A stretch of 64,000 bases of DNA from positions 25,332,001-25,396,000 of the forward strand of contig NC_080574.1 in the NCBI RefSeq assembly GCF_029962835.1, read 5' to 3'. Below the pieces are notes generated by a model. It worked only from the letters and a program-made list of their open reading frames with translations. It made no database searches and was not told the origin of the DNA. Origin of the DNA: Magnolia sinica (lineage: Eukaryota; Streptophyta; Magnoliopsida; Magnoliales; Magnoliaceae). Positions within the stretch are counted from its first letter, which is position 1. Each line of letters opens with the position of its first letter. Position numbers and translations under genes: made by a program. Of the stretch, positions 33,763 to 46,395 are shown piece by piece.

Positions 33763-36700
33763 TTAAAAACTAAGCTAATTAGATATTAGTAATAGAATTT
33801 AGATGGCTTGTGTTTCTCAATCCTCACAAAACACACAAGTTGGGGTTCAGATTAAAAACTGCGTGTGTCAACAACAACCTAATTAGATGTTAGTATTAGA
33901 ATTTTCCATTAAATAGCGTTAGTAGATTCTTCTGCGCCATGGTACTCCTGAAAACAAAAGCATGTATAAAAATTAAGTTAATTAGATATTAATAGTAGAA
34001 TTTAGATGGCTTGTGTCTCACCATCTCCAAAAATTACACAAACAAGTTGTGGTTCGGATTAAAAACAGCATGTGTCAACAACAACCTAATTACATGTTGG
34101 TATTAGAATTTTCCATTAAATAGTGCTAGTAGATTCTTCCACGACATGTTACTCCTGAAAACAAAAGCATGTATAAAAACTAACTAATTAGATATTAGTA
34201 GTAGAATTTAGATGGCTCGTGTCTCTCAACCCCCACAAAACACACAAATAAGCTAGGGTTCAGATTAAAAACTGCATGTGTTAAGAACAATCTAATTAGA
34301 TGTTAGTAGTAGAATTTTCAATTAAATAGCATTAGTAGATTCTTCCGCGCCCTGGTACTCATGAAAACAAAAACAAGTATACAAATTAAGCTAATTAGAT
34401 ATTACAAGTAGAATTTAGATGGCTCGTGTCTCTCAATTCCTACAAAACATACAAACAAGCTGTGGTCGAATTAAAAACTGCATGTGTCAACAACAACCCA
34501 ATTAGATGTTAGTATTAGAATTTCCATTAAATAGCATTAGTAGATTCTTCCACACCATGTTACTCCTACAAACAAAAACATGTATAAAAACTAAGCTGAT
34601 TTGATATTAGTAGTAGAATTTAGATGACTTGTGTCTCTCAATTCGCACAAAACAAACTAACAAGCTGTGGTTGGATTAAAAACTGCATGTGTCAACAACA
34701 ACCCAATTACATGTTAGTATTAGAATTTCCATTAAATAGCGTTAGTAGATTCTTCCGCGCCATGTTACTCCTGAAAACAAAAGCATGTATAAAAACTAAG
34801 CTAATTAGATATTAGTATTAAAATTTAGATGTCTCATGATCAGATTAAAAACTACATATGTCAACAACAGCTCAATTAGATGTTAGTATTAAAATTTTCC
34901 ATTAAATAGTGTTAGTAGATTCTTCCGTGTCATTTTAATCCTGAAAATAAAAGCATGTATAAAAACTAAGCTTATTAGATCTTAGTAGTAGAATTTTGAT
35001 GGCTGGTGTCTCTTAATCTCCACAAAACACACAAACAAGCGATGGTCGTATTAAAAACTGCATGTGTTAACAACAATCCAATTGGATGTTAGTAATTGAA
35101 TTTCCATTAAATAGCTTTAGTAGATTCCTTCACGCCATATTACACGTGAAAAAAAAAAAAGCATGTTTAAAAACTTAGCTACTTAGATATTAGTAGTAGA
35201 ATTTAGATAGCTCATATCTTTCAATCCCCATAAAACACAAAAACAAGTTGCGGTCGGATTAAAAACTGCATGTGTCAACAACAACCTAATTAGATGTTAG
35301 TATTAGAATTTTCATTAAATAGCGTTAGTAGATTCTTCCACACCACGTTACTCCTAAAAACAAAAGAAAGTATAAAAACTAAGCTAATTAGATATTAGTA
35401 GTAGAAGTTGGATGGCTCGTGTCTCTCAATCCCCACAAAACACACAAACAAGCTGTGGTCAGATTAAAAACTGCATGTGTCAACAATATGTTAGTATTAG
35501 AATATCCATTAAATAGCGTTAATAGATTCTTCCATGCCATGTAACTCTTGAAAACAAAAGCATGTATAAAAACTAAGCTAATTAGAATTTAGATGGCTTG
35601 TGTCTTCCAATCCCCACAAAACACAAAAACAAGTTACGGTCGGATTAAAGACTGTGGGTGTCAACAACAACCTAATTAGATGTTAGTATTAAATTTTCCA
35701 TTAAATATAGTTAGTAGATTCTTCCACATCATGTTACTCCTGAAAACAAAAGCAAATATAAAAACTAAGTTAATTAGATATTAGTAATAGAATTTAGATA
35801 TTAGAATTAGAATTTCTATTAAAAAGCGTGACTAGAATCTTCCGAGACATGTTACTCCTGAAAACAAAAGCAAATATAAAAACCGTCATGGCCCAAACTC
35901 GGAAACCGGGCTCACAATGTGAACATTTAAACATCATTGCCCATCAATGTGGACATCTAACCAACATTGCTCCGTAAGAGTGGCCATTTAATAACCAAAT
36001 TAGATGTTAGTATTAGAATTTCTATTAAATAACATTAGTAGATTCTTCCGTGCCATATTACTCTTGAAAACAAAAGCAAGTATAAAAACTATCATGCCCC
36101 AAACTCGGAAACTAGGCTTACGATGTGTACATTTAACCATCATTGCCCATCAATGTGGACATCTAACTAACATTGCTCCCTAGGCCAAACATATATTGAG
36201 CCCATGGCCTCATAAAAACTAAGCTAATTAGATATTAGTAGTAGAATTTCGATGGCTCATGTATCTCAATCCCCCACAAAACACACAAACAAGTTGTGGT
36301 CGTTAAAAACTGCACGTGTTAAAAACAACACAATTATAAATTAGCAATAGAATTTACATTAAATATAGTTAGTAGTTTCTTCTACGTCATGTTACTCCTG
36401 AAAACAAAAGCAAGTATAAAAACTAAGCTAATTAGATATTAATAGTAGAATTTAGATGGCTCGTGTCTCTCAATCCCCACAAAACACGCAAACAAGCTGT
36501 GGTCGGATTAAAAACTGTATGTGTCAACAGTAACCCTATTAGATGTTAGTATTAGAATTTCCATTAAATAGCGTTAGTAAATTCTTCTGCGCCATGGTAC
36601 TCCTGAAAACAAAAGCATGTATAAAAAGTAAGGAAGTAGTACAATTTAGATATCCCGTCTCTCATTCCCCACAAAATAAACTAACAATTTGTGGTCAGAT

Positions 36701-39700
36701 AAAAAACTGCACGTGTCAATGAAAACCAAATTAGATGTTAGTATTCGAATTTCTATTAAATAGCATTATTATATTCTTCCACGCCATGTTACTACTGGAA
36801 AAAAAAAAAAAAAGCAAGTATAAAAACTAAGCTAATTAGATATTACTAGTAGAATTTAGATAGCTCATGTCTCTCATACCCTACAAAACACACAAACAAG
36901 TTGTCGCCAAATTAAAAATTGCACGTGTCAAAAACAAAACAATTTGAAGTTATCAATAGAATTTCCATTAAATAACGTTAGTAGATTCTTCGGCGCCATG
37001 TTACTCCTGAAAACAAAAGCATGTATAAAAACTAAGCTAATTAGATATTAGTAGTAGAATTTAGATGACTCATGTCTCTCAATCCCCACAAAACAAACTA
37101 AAAATCAGTGGTTGGATTAAAAACTACATGTGCTAATAACAACCAAATTAGATGTTAGTATTAGAATTTCTATTAAATAACGTTAGTAGATTCTTCCACA
37201 ACATGTTACTCCTGAAAACAAAAGCAAGTATAAAAATTTTCACGCCCCAAACTCCGAAGCCGGGCTCACGATGTTGACATTTAACCATCATTGCCAATCA
37301 ATGTGGACATCTAACCAACATTGCTCCCTAGGAGTGGCCCAAATAGAGTCAAACATATAGTGAGCCCATGGCCTCACAAAAACTAAGTTAATTAGATATT
37401 AATAGTAGAATTTGGATGGCTCATGTCTCTCAATCCCCACAAAACACACAAATAAGCTGTGGTCAAATTAAAAACTGCACGTGTTGAAAACACCATAATT
37501 AGATGTTAGCATTAGAATTCTCATTAAATATAGTTAGTAGATTCTTTCACGCTATGGACATCTAACCAACATTTTTCTTGGGAATAGCCATTTCTGACCA
37601 AACTGAATGTTAGTATTAGAATTTTTATTAAATAAGCGTCAGTGAATTCTTCTGCGCGATATGTTACTCACGAAACAAAAACAATTATGAAAGCGGTCAT
37701 GCCTCAGGCGCTGGGCGAACCATCATTGCCCATCAATGTAGACATCTAAGCAACATTGCTCCCTAGAAGTGGCCATTTAACAGCCAAACTAAATGTTAGT
37801 ATTACAATTTCAATTAAATAACATTAGTAGATACTTCCTCGCCATGTTACTCCTGAAAACAAAAGCAAGTATAAAAATTGTCACGACCCAAACTCGGAAA
37901 CCACGCTCACAATGTGGACATTTAACCATCATTGCCTATCAATGTGGACATCTAACCAACATTGCTCCCTAGTAGTTGCCATTTAACAACCAAACTAGAT
38001 GTTAGTATTAGAATTTCTATTAGATAACGTTAGTATATTCTTTCGCGACATGTAACTCCTGAAAACAAAACCAAGTATGAAAACAGTCACACCCCAAACT
38101 CAGAAACCGACCTCACAATGTGGACATTTAACCATCATTGCCTATCAATGTAGACATCTAACCAACATTGCACCCTAAGAGTGGACATTTAACAACCAAA
38201 CTAGATGTTAGTATTAGAATTTCTATTAAATAGCGTTAGTAGATTCTTCTGCGACATGTTACTCCTGACAACAAAAGCAAGTATAAAAACTGTCATGCCC
38301 AAAACTCGGAAACCGGGCTCACGATGTGAACATTTAACAATCATTGCCCATCAATGTGGACATCTAACCAACATTTCTCCCTAGGAGTGGCCAATTAACA
38401 ACCAAGCTAGATGGTTAGTATTGGAATTTCTATTAAATAGCGTTAGCAGATTCTTCCTCGACATGTTACTCCTGAAAACAAAAGCAAGTATAAAAACTGT
38501 CACGCCCCAAACTTGGAAACCGGGCTCACAATGTGGACATTTAACCATCATTGCCCATCAATGTGGACATCTAACCAACATTGCTCCCTAGGAGTTGCCA
38601 TTTAACAACCAAACTAGATATTAGTAATATAATTTCTATTAAATAGATACTTCCGCGACATGTTCTCCTAAAAACAAAAGTAAGTATAAAAACAGTCACA
38701 CCTCGAACTCGGAAACCGGGCTCACAATGTGGACATTTAACCATCATTGCCCATCAATGTGGACATCTAACCAACATTGCTCCCTAGGAGTTGCCATTTA
38801 ACAACCAAACTAAATGCTACTATTAAAATTTATATTTAAATTGCGTTAGTAGATACTTCCACGCCATGTTACTCCTGAAAATAAAAGCAAGTATAAAAAC
38901 TGACCCGCCCCATACTCGGAAACCAGGCTCACAATGTGGACATTTAACCGTCATTGCCTATCAATGTGGACATCTAAGAAACATTGCTCCCTAGTAGTTG
39001 CCATTTAACAACCAAACTAGATGTTAGCATTACAATTTCTATTAAATAGCGATAGTAGATTCTTCCGCGACACGTTACTCCTGTAAACAAAAACATGTAT
39101 GAAAACTGTCAGGCCCCAAACTCGGAAACCGACCGCACAATGTGGACATTTAACCATCATTGCCCATCAATGTAGACATCTAAGCAACATTGCTCCCTAT
39201 GAGTGGCCATTTAACAACCAAACTACATGTTAGTTTTAGAATTTCTATTAAATAGCGTTAGTAGACTCTTCCGCGTCATGTAACTCCTGAAAACAAAAAC
39301 AACTATAAAAACTGTCACGCCCCAAACTCGGAAACTGGGCTCACAATGTGGACATTTAACTATTATTACCCATCAATGTGGACATGTAACCAACATTGCT
39401 CCCTTGGAGTGGCCATTTAACAAACAAACTAAATGTTAGTATTACAATTTCTATTAAATAGCGTTAGTAGATACTTCCTCGCCATGTTACTCCTGAAAAC
39501 AAAAGCAAGTACAAAAACTGTTGCGCCCCAAACTCGGAAACCGAGCTCACAATGTGGACATTTAACCATCATTGCCCATCAACATAGACATCTAACCAAC
39601 ATTGCACCCTAGGAGTGGCCATTTAACAATCAAATTAGATGTTAGTAATTGATATGATCCTTGGTCTAAGCATGTAGTGTCCTCAGATAGATGGCTAAGA

Positions 39701-39837
39701 AAGAACTAGAGTGGCAATCTAAATTCAACAGAAAATGCAAAATTTGGGTTGGTGGGTCTTCCCAATCTTGCTATATTTGGGCCATGGTCCATCCACTGTG
39801 GGTCCCATCATAGCAATGGTCTCAAAGACTGAACCAC

Positions 39838-39978
39838 AGGCCCCACTTGTACAAATTCAAGGCTTATATAGTAAGTATCCCTAGGCCAAGGATCAAATAG
39901 TATTTCAAGGCCCCACTTGTACAAATTCAAGGCTTATATAGTAAGTATCCCTAGGCCAAGGATCAAATAGTATTTCAA
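39838..39978 (+). repeat. About 70-bp direct tandem duplication
   Basis: GGCCCCACTTGTACAAATTC through CAAATAGTATTTCAA occurs twice without differences. Copy A has it once (about 22452), so it is recent and private to copy B. Confidence 0.92.
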
Positions 39979-40007
39979 GGAGAAAATCAGATAAAGGAGA
40001 CAATTAC

Positions 40008-40574
40008 CACAGTCAATGCGGTCCAACCATGAAAAAACCCATGTTGTCTGATGGCTTCTCCATCTGGAGACTTAGACATACTTGCCAAAGCACAGATTCC
40101 AACTATAGACATTTCCACAGTCATGAAGCATGAGCTGTGTTTCTTCACCTGCACCAAAAGGAAACAATATAGAAAGGATAGAAGAAAATGGAGAAAATGG
40201 AGAAAATGGAGGAATGTAAAGGAGTCTAACCTGAGAAGCCCACTGACAGAGAGAAGAAGCCCACTAACAGGCTTCCATCTATAGACATTTCCACAGTCAT
40301 TAAGCATGAGCTGTGTTTCTTCACCTGCACCAAAAGGAAACAATATAAAAAGGATAGAAGAAAATGGAGAAAATGGAGGAATGTAAAGGAGTCTAACCTG
40401 AGAAGCCCACTGACAGAGAGAAGAAGCCAGACCAGAGAGCATAGAAGCAACTAAAACAGGAATGATTCCATGAAAGAGAACTTGATCTGGGTTAGTGCCA
40501 CTAGAATCCCTGCCAGAACCTTCTCCAAAGCTTAGAAGTATGGCAGCAATTATTAGTAAGAATGGGGCCCTCAT
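40008..40574 (-). pseudogene. Nucleotide-sugar transporter fragment, copy B
   Basis: Paralogue of 22544-23074. Exon 1 (40574-40398, 59 codons) starts MRAPFLLIIAAILLSFGEGS and ends LASSLCQWASQ before donor CAG|GTTAGA. The VKKHSS exon is again duplicated. The last copy (40148-40008, 47 codons) reads VKKHSSCFMTVEMSIVG, then SMSKSPDGEAIRQHGFFHGW. Relative to copy A it has a 3-base deletion (SIVGICALAS versus SIVGSPCLLAS). The splice sites are better kept than in copy A, but the transporter's remaining membrane segments are absent, with array DNA following instead. CMP-sialate-type/ROCK1-like family by recall. Confidence 0.8.
40094..40430 (-). repeat. Tandem duplication of a transporter exon, copy B
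   Basis: About 165 bases covering the end of exon 1, the intron and the VKKHSS exon are repeated head to tail, as in copy A. A GGAGAAAAT micro-repeat inside the intron varies in number between units. Confidence 0.85.
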
Positions 40575-41149
40575 TTGTTTAACTGAGTGCTTCTGCCTGC
40601 AGATTGCACCAAAAAAAAATATAGTAAAGTGATTGTTAGAGAACTTGGTAATTTTCTGAAATTACTTGCAAGTGCGTAGCCAATAAAAAGGCCTAGCATC
40701 AGCCTAGCCAGCAGAAATACTCAACTCAGAAAATATAAGAAAAGCTTTCTCCTGCCTTTGGAACCAATAGGAAATGATTGAAAAGTTAGACATAAGACAG
40801 TGATTTACTATCTGGAATAGGCCTAGTAAAATAACCAGTGATTATTAACCACTGCATTCAAAGAGTAAAATGGAGAGAGAAAAAACAATCTACAATACAT
40901 CTGGTAGTATAAAGTGAGTCAGGAGTCAACAAAAAACATTGAAACTTCTAGAATACTCTTACATGTATCAAGACAGACCAAGTCTATGGTTCTTATACTG
41001 TTTCCCCTCAGCTAGAAGCAAGGTTCTTAAAAACTCGGTTTCAGTGTGCAATTCAACAACAAATGAAACCAACTAGGCAAATAGTGACTCCTCCCAAAGC
41101 ATACATGTTTTTATAGTCAAAAGTCCAAAAAGAAAGAAAGAAAGAAGCT

Positions 41150-44100
41150 GCAAATCAAGCATATCCCATGCGAAGATATCATTGACAATAATTGTTATTG
41201 ATCTCCATCCATAGACGACATTTTATTATAAGATCAATAATTGTAGATGGCCGATGACTTGGTATATTATGTGTCCCAACCATCTATTATAATATGCAAA
41301 TAAGAAGACATGGTAAAATAAGGGACTATAAGGGATATTATAATATTATGATTTGACACTATCCCTTGACATATCAATAATTGTTCATGGTGTTATGACA
41401 TAATATATTGTGACATTTTATTAACTGTGATCCTAATATGTTGAATTATTACAATAATTGTAGAAATTTTAATATAATTTAACCGCTTTAATTTAAATGT
41501 ACACACATGTCTCCTCTATCTACACTATCCCCAACCAACTAAGATGCCTCCCAAGCAACTAATAGATTACATACGTATAGATATAAAAACAGATGTGGCA
41601 AGCTTTACACTGCTTCTGTAACTGCCTCCCAAGCAAGCAACAGATTACACACATCTGAAGGTAGGAACAGATAGCATGAGCAACTCATCAACAAGGACAC
41701 CTCCAAAGAAAGGATCAGCCCTGGTTACTTCTCCAAATTTTACACGTCAGAATCCTGCCCTAGGATTCTCTTCGGGTTTAGGCGTTAGGGTATCATTGCC
41801 ATAAAGACAGGTAACACCACCTTGTTCTTTTGATTCATGATCAAACTTAACGTTTGCCACCACTAAATGAATTAACCTATCACACCTCATTTTGAAGGAA
41901 ATCCAACTGAACATTGTCCACCTTAAATTTAAGTATGGGAGCAGAAAATGGAGATTGCATGGGTGATCCCCAAGCAACAATCCCACTAAGAAGAATTTCT
42001 CCTAGAAATAAAACGATTTTCTGAGTAGACAATAGGGTTCCAAAGCTGAGAACAGTTTTGCGGCAGATAGAGGATTGTTACCACAAGTTAGGAAGATAAT
42101 GTATTTTCTAACAGTTGAACAAGACTGTGCCCGTGAAACTGAAAATAGACCATAAAAAATCTTAAAAAGTTGGACCATCTTTTTGCATGTCAGGAAGTAC
42201 CAATTGCTGAAATCAGTTTATCCGAATCTGCAATGAGATCAAACTACATAGAACACATTTGAGCAAGCTAATTTTCTGATATTGGCCTTTCATTTTATTA
42301 CTGATATCAGTTGGGGAAAAATAATATCACATGTCATCCCTATTGGCCTTTCAATTTCTAATATTATAAGTACCTATTTACTTATAATAAAAATCTTATA
42401 ATATATTATAATAGATTGACATATCCCTTAAATGAGAAGTCATCTATATGTGGATTATTAGTAATACGTATAGATGGTTAATAATAAAATAAATAATATT
42501 ACTGATATCAGTTGGGGATAGTGTGCATATTATAATATAATTGTAGACACTCTCCGATGACAAGGGATATCACATATTATAATATATTTTGACATAACAC
42601 ACACATAATGACCGAGAATACTCAAACATTCCATGTTCCAACATATCATTCAACACACACACATGCTCAGCATTCAATAACTAATATAATGGAGACATGT
42701 GGGTCTGCCTCAGTTAAATTATATTTTCAGCGTGAATACTGTGACCTTATTTAAATAATGGATGTGTACTTAATAATTTTCACACAAGATTTGAGTTAAG
42801 TCAATAATTGTAGATGCCCATTCTTGGAATTATTGTCATGATATAAGATCAATACCCATCTACAATTATTGTTTTGATATATTTTCACACATCCATAGAG
42901 TGCACTTTCAATTATCCTTTATTTTCCCCAATTATTGTCTCCATCCATAGACGACATTTTATTATAGGTGGGTTAGAATGCAGAAAGGAGAACAAGAGTG
43001 GCAACATGAAGCTCCGAGCTACTGAATCATCTTGAGACAGTTACGGTTCGGAAGAGTCCGAAGCTCATGCAACTAGAATTCAGACATGATGTTGCCTTTC
43101 GTGAGGGATATGGGTCAAATATTAGAACCACAGTGAGTTCATTACTGAGAGAAGATGCCATGAATTATGGAAAATATGGAGCTTAAATGAAAGAATGCAT
43201 GGCCCATGAATGGGGAGGATCTCTATATACAGTTTCATCTTCTAATGTGTTCTTTGCACTATCTCAAGATCTATATATAACATAGTTGAGAAACTTGAAA
43301 AAACAACTCAATGTCTAGCTGGGTGGGGTTGACTGGAAGACTGATGAGTCCTCAGTCCTCACTTGAATCAATCATCATCAGCAATCATCATCCAAGTGTT
43401 TTCTTGATTCAAATCATATTTATATTGAATTAAAATAGTGCTATATAGTTAAGTATATAAGTAATGGTTGAAAATGCAAGCATATGGTGCTTGGGTTCCT
43501 GGTTAGAGATGTTACAGACCCTGATAGAGGTTTCATGTGCAAGATACACTGTTTACTTTATATGAACATTGCTTACCAAGAAAGTGATTCACTTTGAGTC
43601 GTGTTGATTCAATTGAGTCGAATGAGTCATTGAGTTGACTCAACGAGTCATGCCTATCCCAGGCCCAGTCATGCTCTCAACCAAGTTTCATAGTTTGACT
43701 TGGCTGAGTTTCGAATCAAGTCACCGAGTTGTAGAACTATGGTATACATTGTCATGTACCCTCAGCTACTAAATCATTTTTGCATGTTGGGAGTAGGAAC
43801 AGATGCTTCCGCAATGAAAGTAGATGCACCGAGTGGATCGCTCGCAATGTTATGCTTCTCATTGCGGGGTGGGGGTATGGGAAAGGGCTAAGTGGTCAAG
43901 TTGTAATTTTTCTGCCTTCAGTCCTCTGTTTTTTGCCTTGGTATCTCTCTTTGGGCGCTATCTCAGCGCCTTCTTAATGAAATTTTTTGTTCTCTCAAAA
44001 AAAAAAAAAAAAAAATCTTCCACGGGTATCTTATTAATATATGTCAAAAGCAATGCAAGGTGTTGCACTGTGGAAGGACAGTCTCAGGTAAGTGAGTGAT

Positions 44101-44620
44101 GGGTAGAGAACTGATACTAACACCTTGGTTACAAAATGCCTGCTGCTATTTTCCAAATTTCTGGACAAGGTTGGATACAAATGGGATCGTGTTTATATGG
44201 TGGGATAGGGTTGAGGGCACAAGTTCATTCCAAGTGGACCATTTAAAAAGATGAAAAAGAAAAAGAAACAACCGTATAAAATGTAAAATGTACATCATCA
44301 TTCATTGTATAATTGATCATCCAGCATTTACTTCCGGAGGATATCAATATGTTCCACAATCATCACCCATCTCACAATATATTATAATATGTGATATCCA
44401 CCAATTTTCAATAACTTTTAGTTGGTTGGGGAAAGTGTAGATACAGCATTTGAGCATGTGTGATACTGTTATCCAAGTCACATCCATGTCACAATATATT
44501 ATTTGTTAATTTAAGATATATTGATCCTCTAGCCTCAAGATTTGAGTTAAGTCAATAATTATTGACTTGTTTTCAGCATGAATACTGTGACCTTAATAAT
44601 TTTCACTCTATGGATGGACA
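41150..44620. other. Copy-B-specific AT-rich stretch
   Basis: This replaces copy A's PLC-X part. It is AT-rich, with many small repeats in both orientations. CAATAATTGTAGATG is followed within 60 bases by its exact reverse complement (about 42813-42873). CCATCCATAGACGACATTTT occurs near 41205 and 42941. TGAATACTGTGACCTTA occurs near 42733 and 44580. No coding gene is supported; a 79-residue open frame on the minus strand (41747-41986) has no recognisable domain. It is probably a nest of small non-autonomous elements. Confidence 0.5.
43900..44017 (+). mobile_element. Possible LINE 3' terminus with poly(A)
   Basis: TTTGCCTTGGTATCTCTCTT, then CTTAATGAAATTTTTTGTTC, then a run of about 19 A bases. 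This resembles the 3' untranslated ends of plant L1-type LINEs. No coding part is recognisable upstream and no target-site duplication was found. Confidence 0.45.
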
Positions 44621-44773
44621 TCTTGTTCATGAACATTATACAGTAGCGAGCATGTAAATCATATCTTCTATCTAAGAAGACCCACCTACACATACATACA
44701 GATATCCCATCTTCAAGTTACAAGTATTTCTATGTTGCGTGTATGTGATATTCTGTTAGTAGAGATTGCTTAC

Positions 44774-45135
44774 GGGTTTATTATGGAATCCTAGCTGAGC
44801 CCAGGTGATGACTTCCAAGAGCTCTTCTATGGTTCCACACCCACCTGAAATAGGAAAGGAAATAAGAAAACCTGAAGGCTTTAGGAATCTAATTAAATGG
44901 GTTATTGAGAGAAGAAGAATAGAACCTAGTAATGTGATGAAAGCGTTGGAATGGCGGGACATCTTTGCCTTCCTTTGATGCACGCTGGCCATTGGTTTCA
45001 CCTCTCCTTCTGTTTCTCCTGTAATCTGCCATTAAAGAACATCTTTCAGCAGCATAAGAAAATGAGAATAGTTGAAAGAAGCAAGAGAAGAAAGGCATAT
45101 CTACTTCTTTGCACATGAGAGTCTTCGGTATGATC
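44774..45135 (-). pseudogene. LOG cytokinin-activating enzyme fragment, copy B (frame intact)
   Basis: Three exons on the minus strand join in phase. 45135-45105 (31 bases, acceptor TTTGTAG) reads IIPKTLMCKE. 45025-44926 (100 bases, acceptor GGCAG) reads [20 protein letters not shown] then [13 protein letters not shown]. 44844-44774 (71 bases, acceptor TTTCAG, donor GTAAGC) reads [20 protein letters not shown] then HNKP. This is the central part of a LOG phosphoribohydrolase with the GGxGTxxE motif. The usual PGGYGT is LGGCGT here, so a conserved proline and tyrosine are changed. The N-terminal substrate-binding exons and the C-terminal exons are missing, so a working enzyme is unlikely despite the clean splicing frame. 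Confidence 0.85.
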
Positions 45136-45419
45136 CTACAAAGAAAAGCCATCAAAGAAAAGGTCAAAAAACGTTCATTAATCCAATGAAAAACAAAACC
45201 CATATAAAAAATCATTCCTTTCTTTTATGATTGTGTTGGCTTTTCTCACCCTGAACATGTCCTCCTCCTTTATGAAACGAGTGAGAAAAGAGTGACAAAC
45301 TCAGCTCCTTTCTTTCAACCAACAGTTATGAAAAATTTTATTTTCTTCATCAAGGAAACAATGATAAAGGTTGATAGAAAGAGTAACAAGACCTTGAGGA
45401 GAAAATAAAGTGACGATGA

Positions 45420-45560
45420 AATGATCAATGCCCCAGTCGCGATTACAGGATTCAAATGTCTAAAAAGCAAGACATGCACACATGCCACTATGATTAATGC
45501 CCTAGTCGCGATTACAGGATTCAAATGTCTAAAAAGCAAGACATGCACACATGCCAATAT
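45420..45560 (+). repeat. About 70-bp direct tandem duplication
   Basis: AGTCGCGATTACAGGATTCA through AAGCAAGACATGCACACATG occurs twice. Copy A has it once (about 30502), so it is private to copy B. Confidence 0.9.
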
Positions 45561-45869
45561 GTTAGCATTAATAGTATAAAAAGCTATGTATCAAAAAAAA
45601 AAATTTATAAAAACCTACCGAAAAAAAAAACCAACAAGCTTTTTTCTCTTCACAATTTGTTGAGAGAAACCAAGAAGACAAATAGTTTGATCCGGGTCCA
45701 AAAGAAATAGTACCATGCCTGATCAAATGACACCTGATCATCACATCAAGGATTAAAATAGTTTGTGTGATGACTTCCAATGTGTCCACACATGCAAACA
45801 TGGGTAGAACCCAATTGTCAAACTTAATTCTACAGCATTTAAGCAACCATGAAAGGTAAAGATAAAGTA

Positions 45870-46395
45870 GTACGGGGTGCACAGGATGAGATTTAGCTTA
45901 CAGGAATGATTAGCTTTTGCCCCCCACAATGGAATTCAATTCTCCAAAAGGTTCCCTACAAGGACGGTTTGAGTCTAAATACATTATTGAGCATGACGAA
46001 AGGAAAAACAAATCTCAGCAGGATAAATGGTGCTAATTCAAGGTAATTACGAACCATCAACTAAAAGATGCTTTTTTAGAAATTGAAACGGGAACTGAAG
46101 AAATGACAAATGACAAATGACAAATGACAAAGTAGTAAAGGGTGCACAGGATGAGATTTAGCTTACAGGAATGATTAGCTTTTGCCCCCCACAATGGAAT
46201 TCAATTCTCCAAAAGGTTCCCTACAAGGACAGTTTGAGTCTAAATACATTATTGAGCATGACGAAAGGAAAAACAAATCTCAGCAGGATAAATGGTGCTA
46301 ATTCAAGGTAATTACGAACCATCAACTAAAAGATGCTTTTTTAGAAATTGAAACGGGAACTGAAGAAATGACAAATGACAAAATGACAACGAAAA
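45870..46395 (+). repeat. About 265-bp direct tandem duplication
   Basis: GGGTGCACAGGATGAGATTT through GAAACGGGAACTGAAGAAAT occurs twice, separated by variable ATGACAA units. Copy A has the segment once (about 30875-31110). Confidence 0.9.

Larger units (their letters stand above)
32516..39651 (+). repeat. Tandem array of bipartite ~205-bp monomers
   Basis: About 30 degenerate monomers, commonly 205-208 bases apart (for example 38206, 38411, 38618). All share a constant half of about 95 bases: ATGTTAGTATTAGAATTT, then ATTAAATAGCGTTAGTAGAT, then CATGTTACTCCTGAAAACAA. The second half is of two kinds. Type I reads TTTAGATGGCTCGTGTCTCT then CAATCCCCACAAAACACAC. Type II reads CACGCCCCAAACTCGGAAAC then CCATCATTGCCCATCAATGT. 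Type I predominates to about 35880, the two mix to about 37560, and type II follows to 39651. No coding capacity. The array starts and ends at the boundaries of the two segmental copies. Confidence 0.95.

Noticed and set aside
32516..39651. CRISPR-like array
   Set aside because: The repeats are long, degenerate and adjoining, there are no unique short spacers or cas genes, and the DNA is a plant nuclear genome.
41747..41986. 79-residue minus-strand gene in the copy-B-specific stretch
   Set aside because: No recognisable domain, no promoter or splice context, and no counterpart in copy A.
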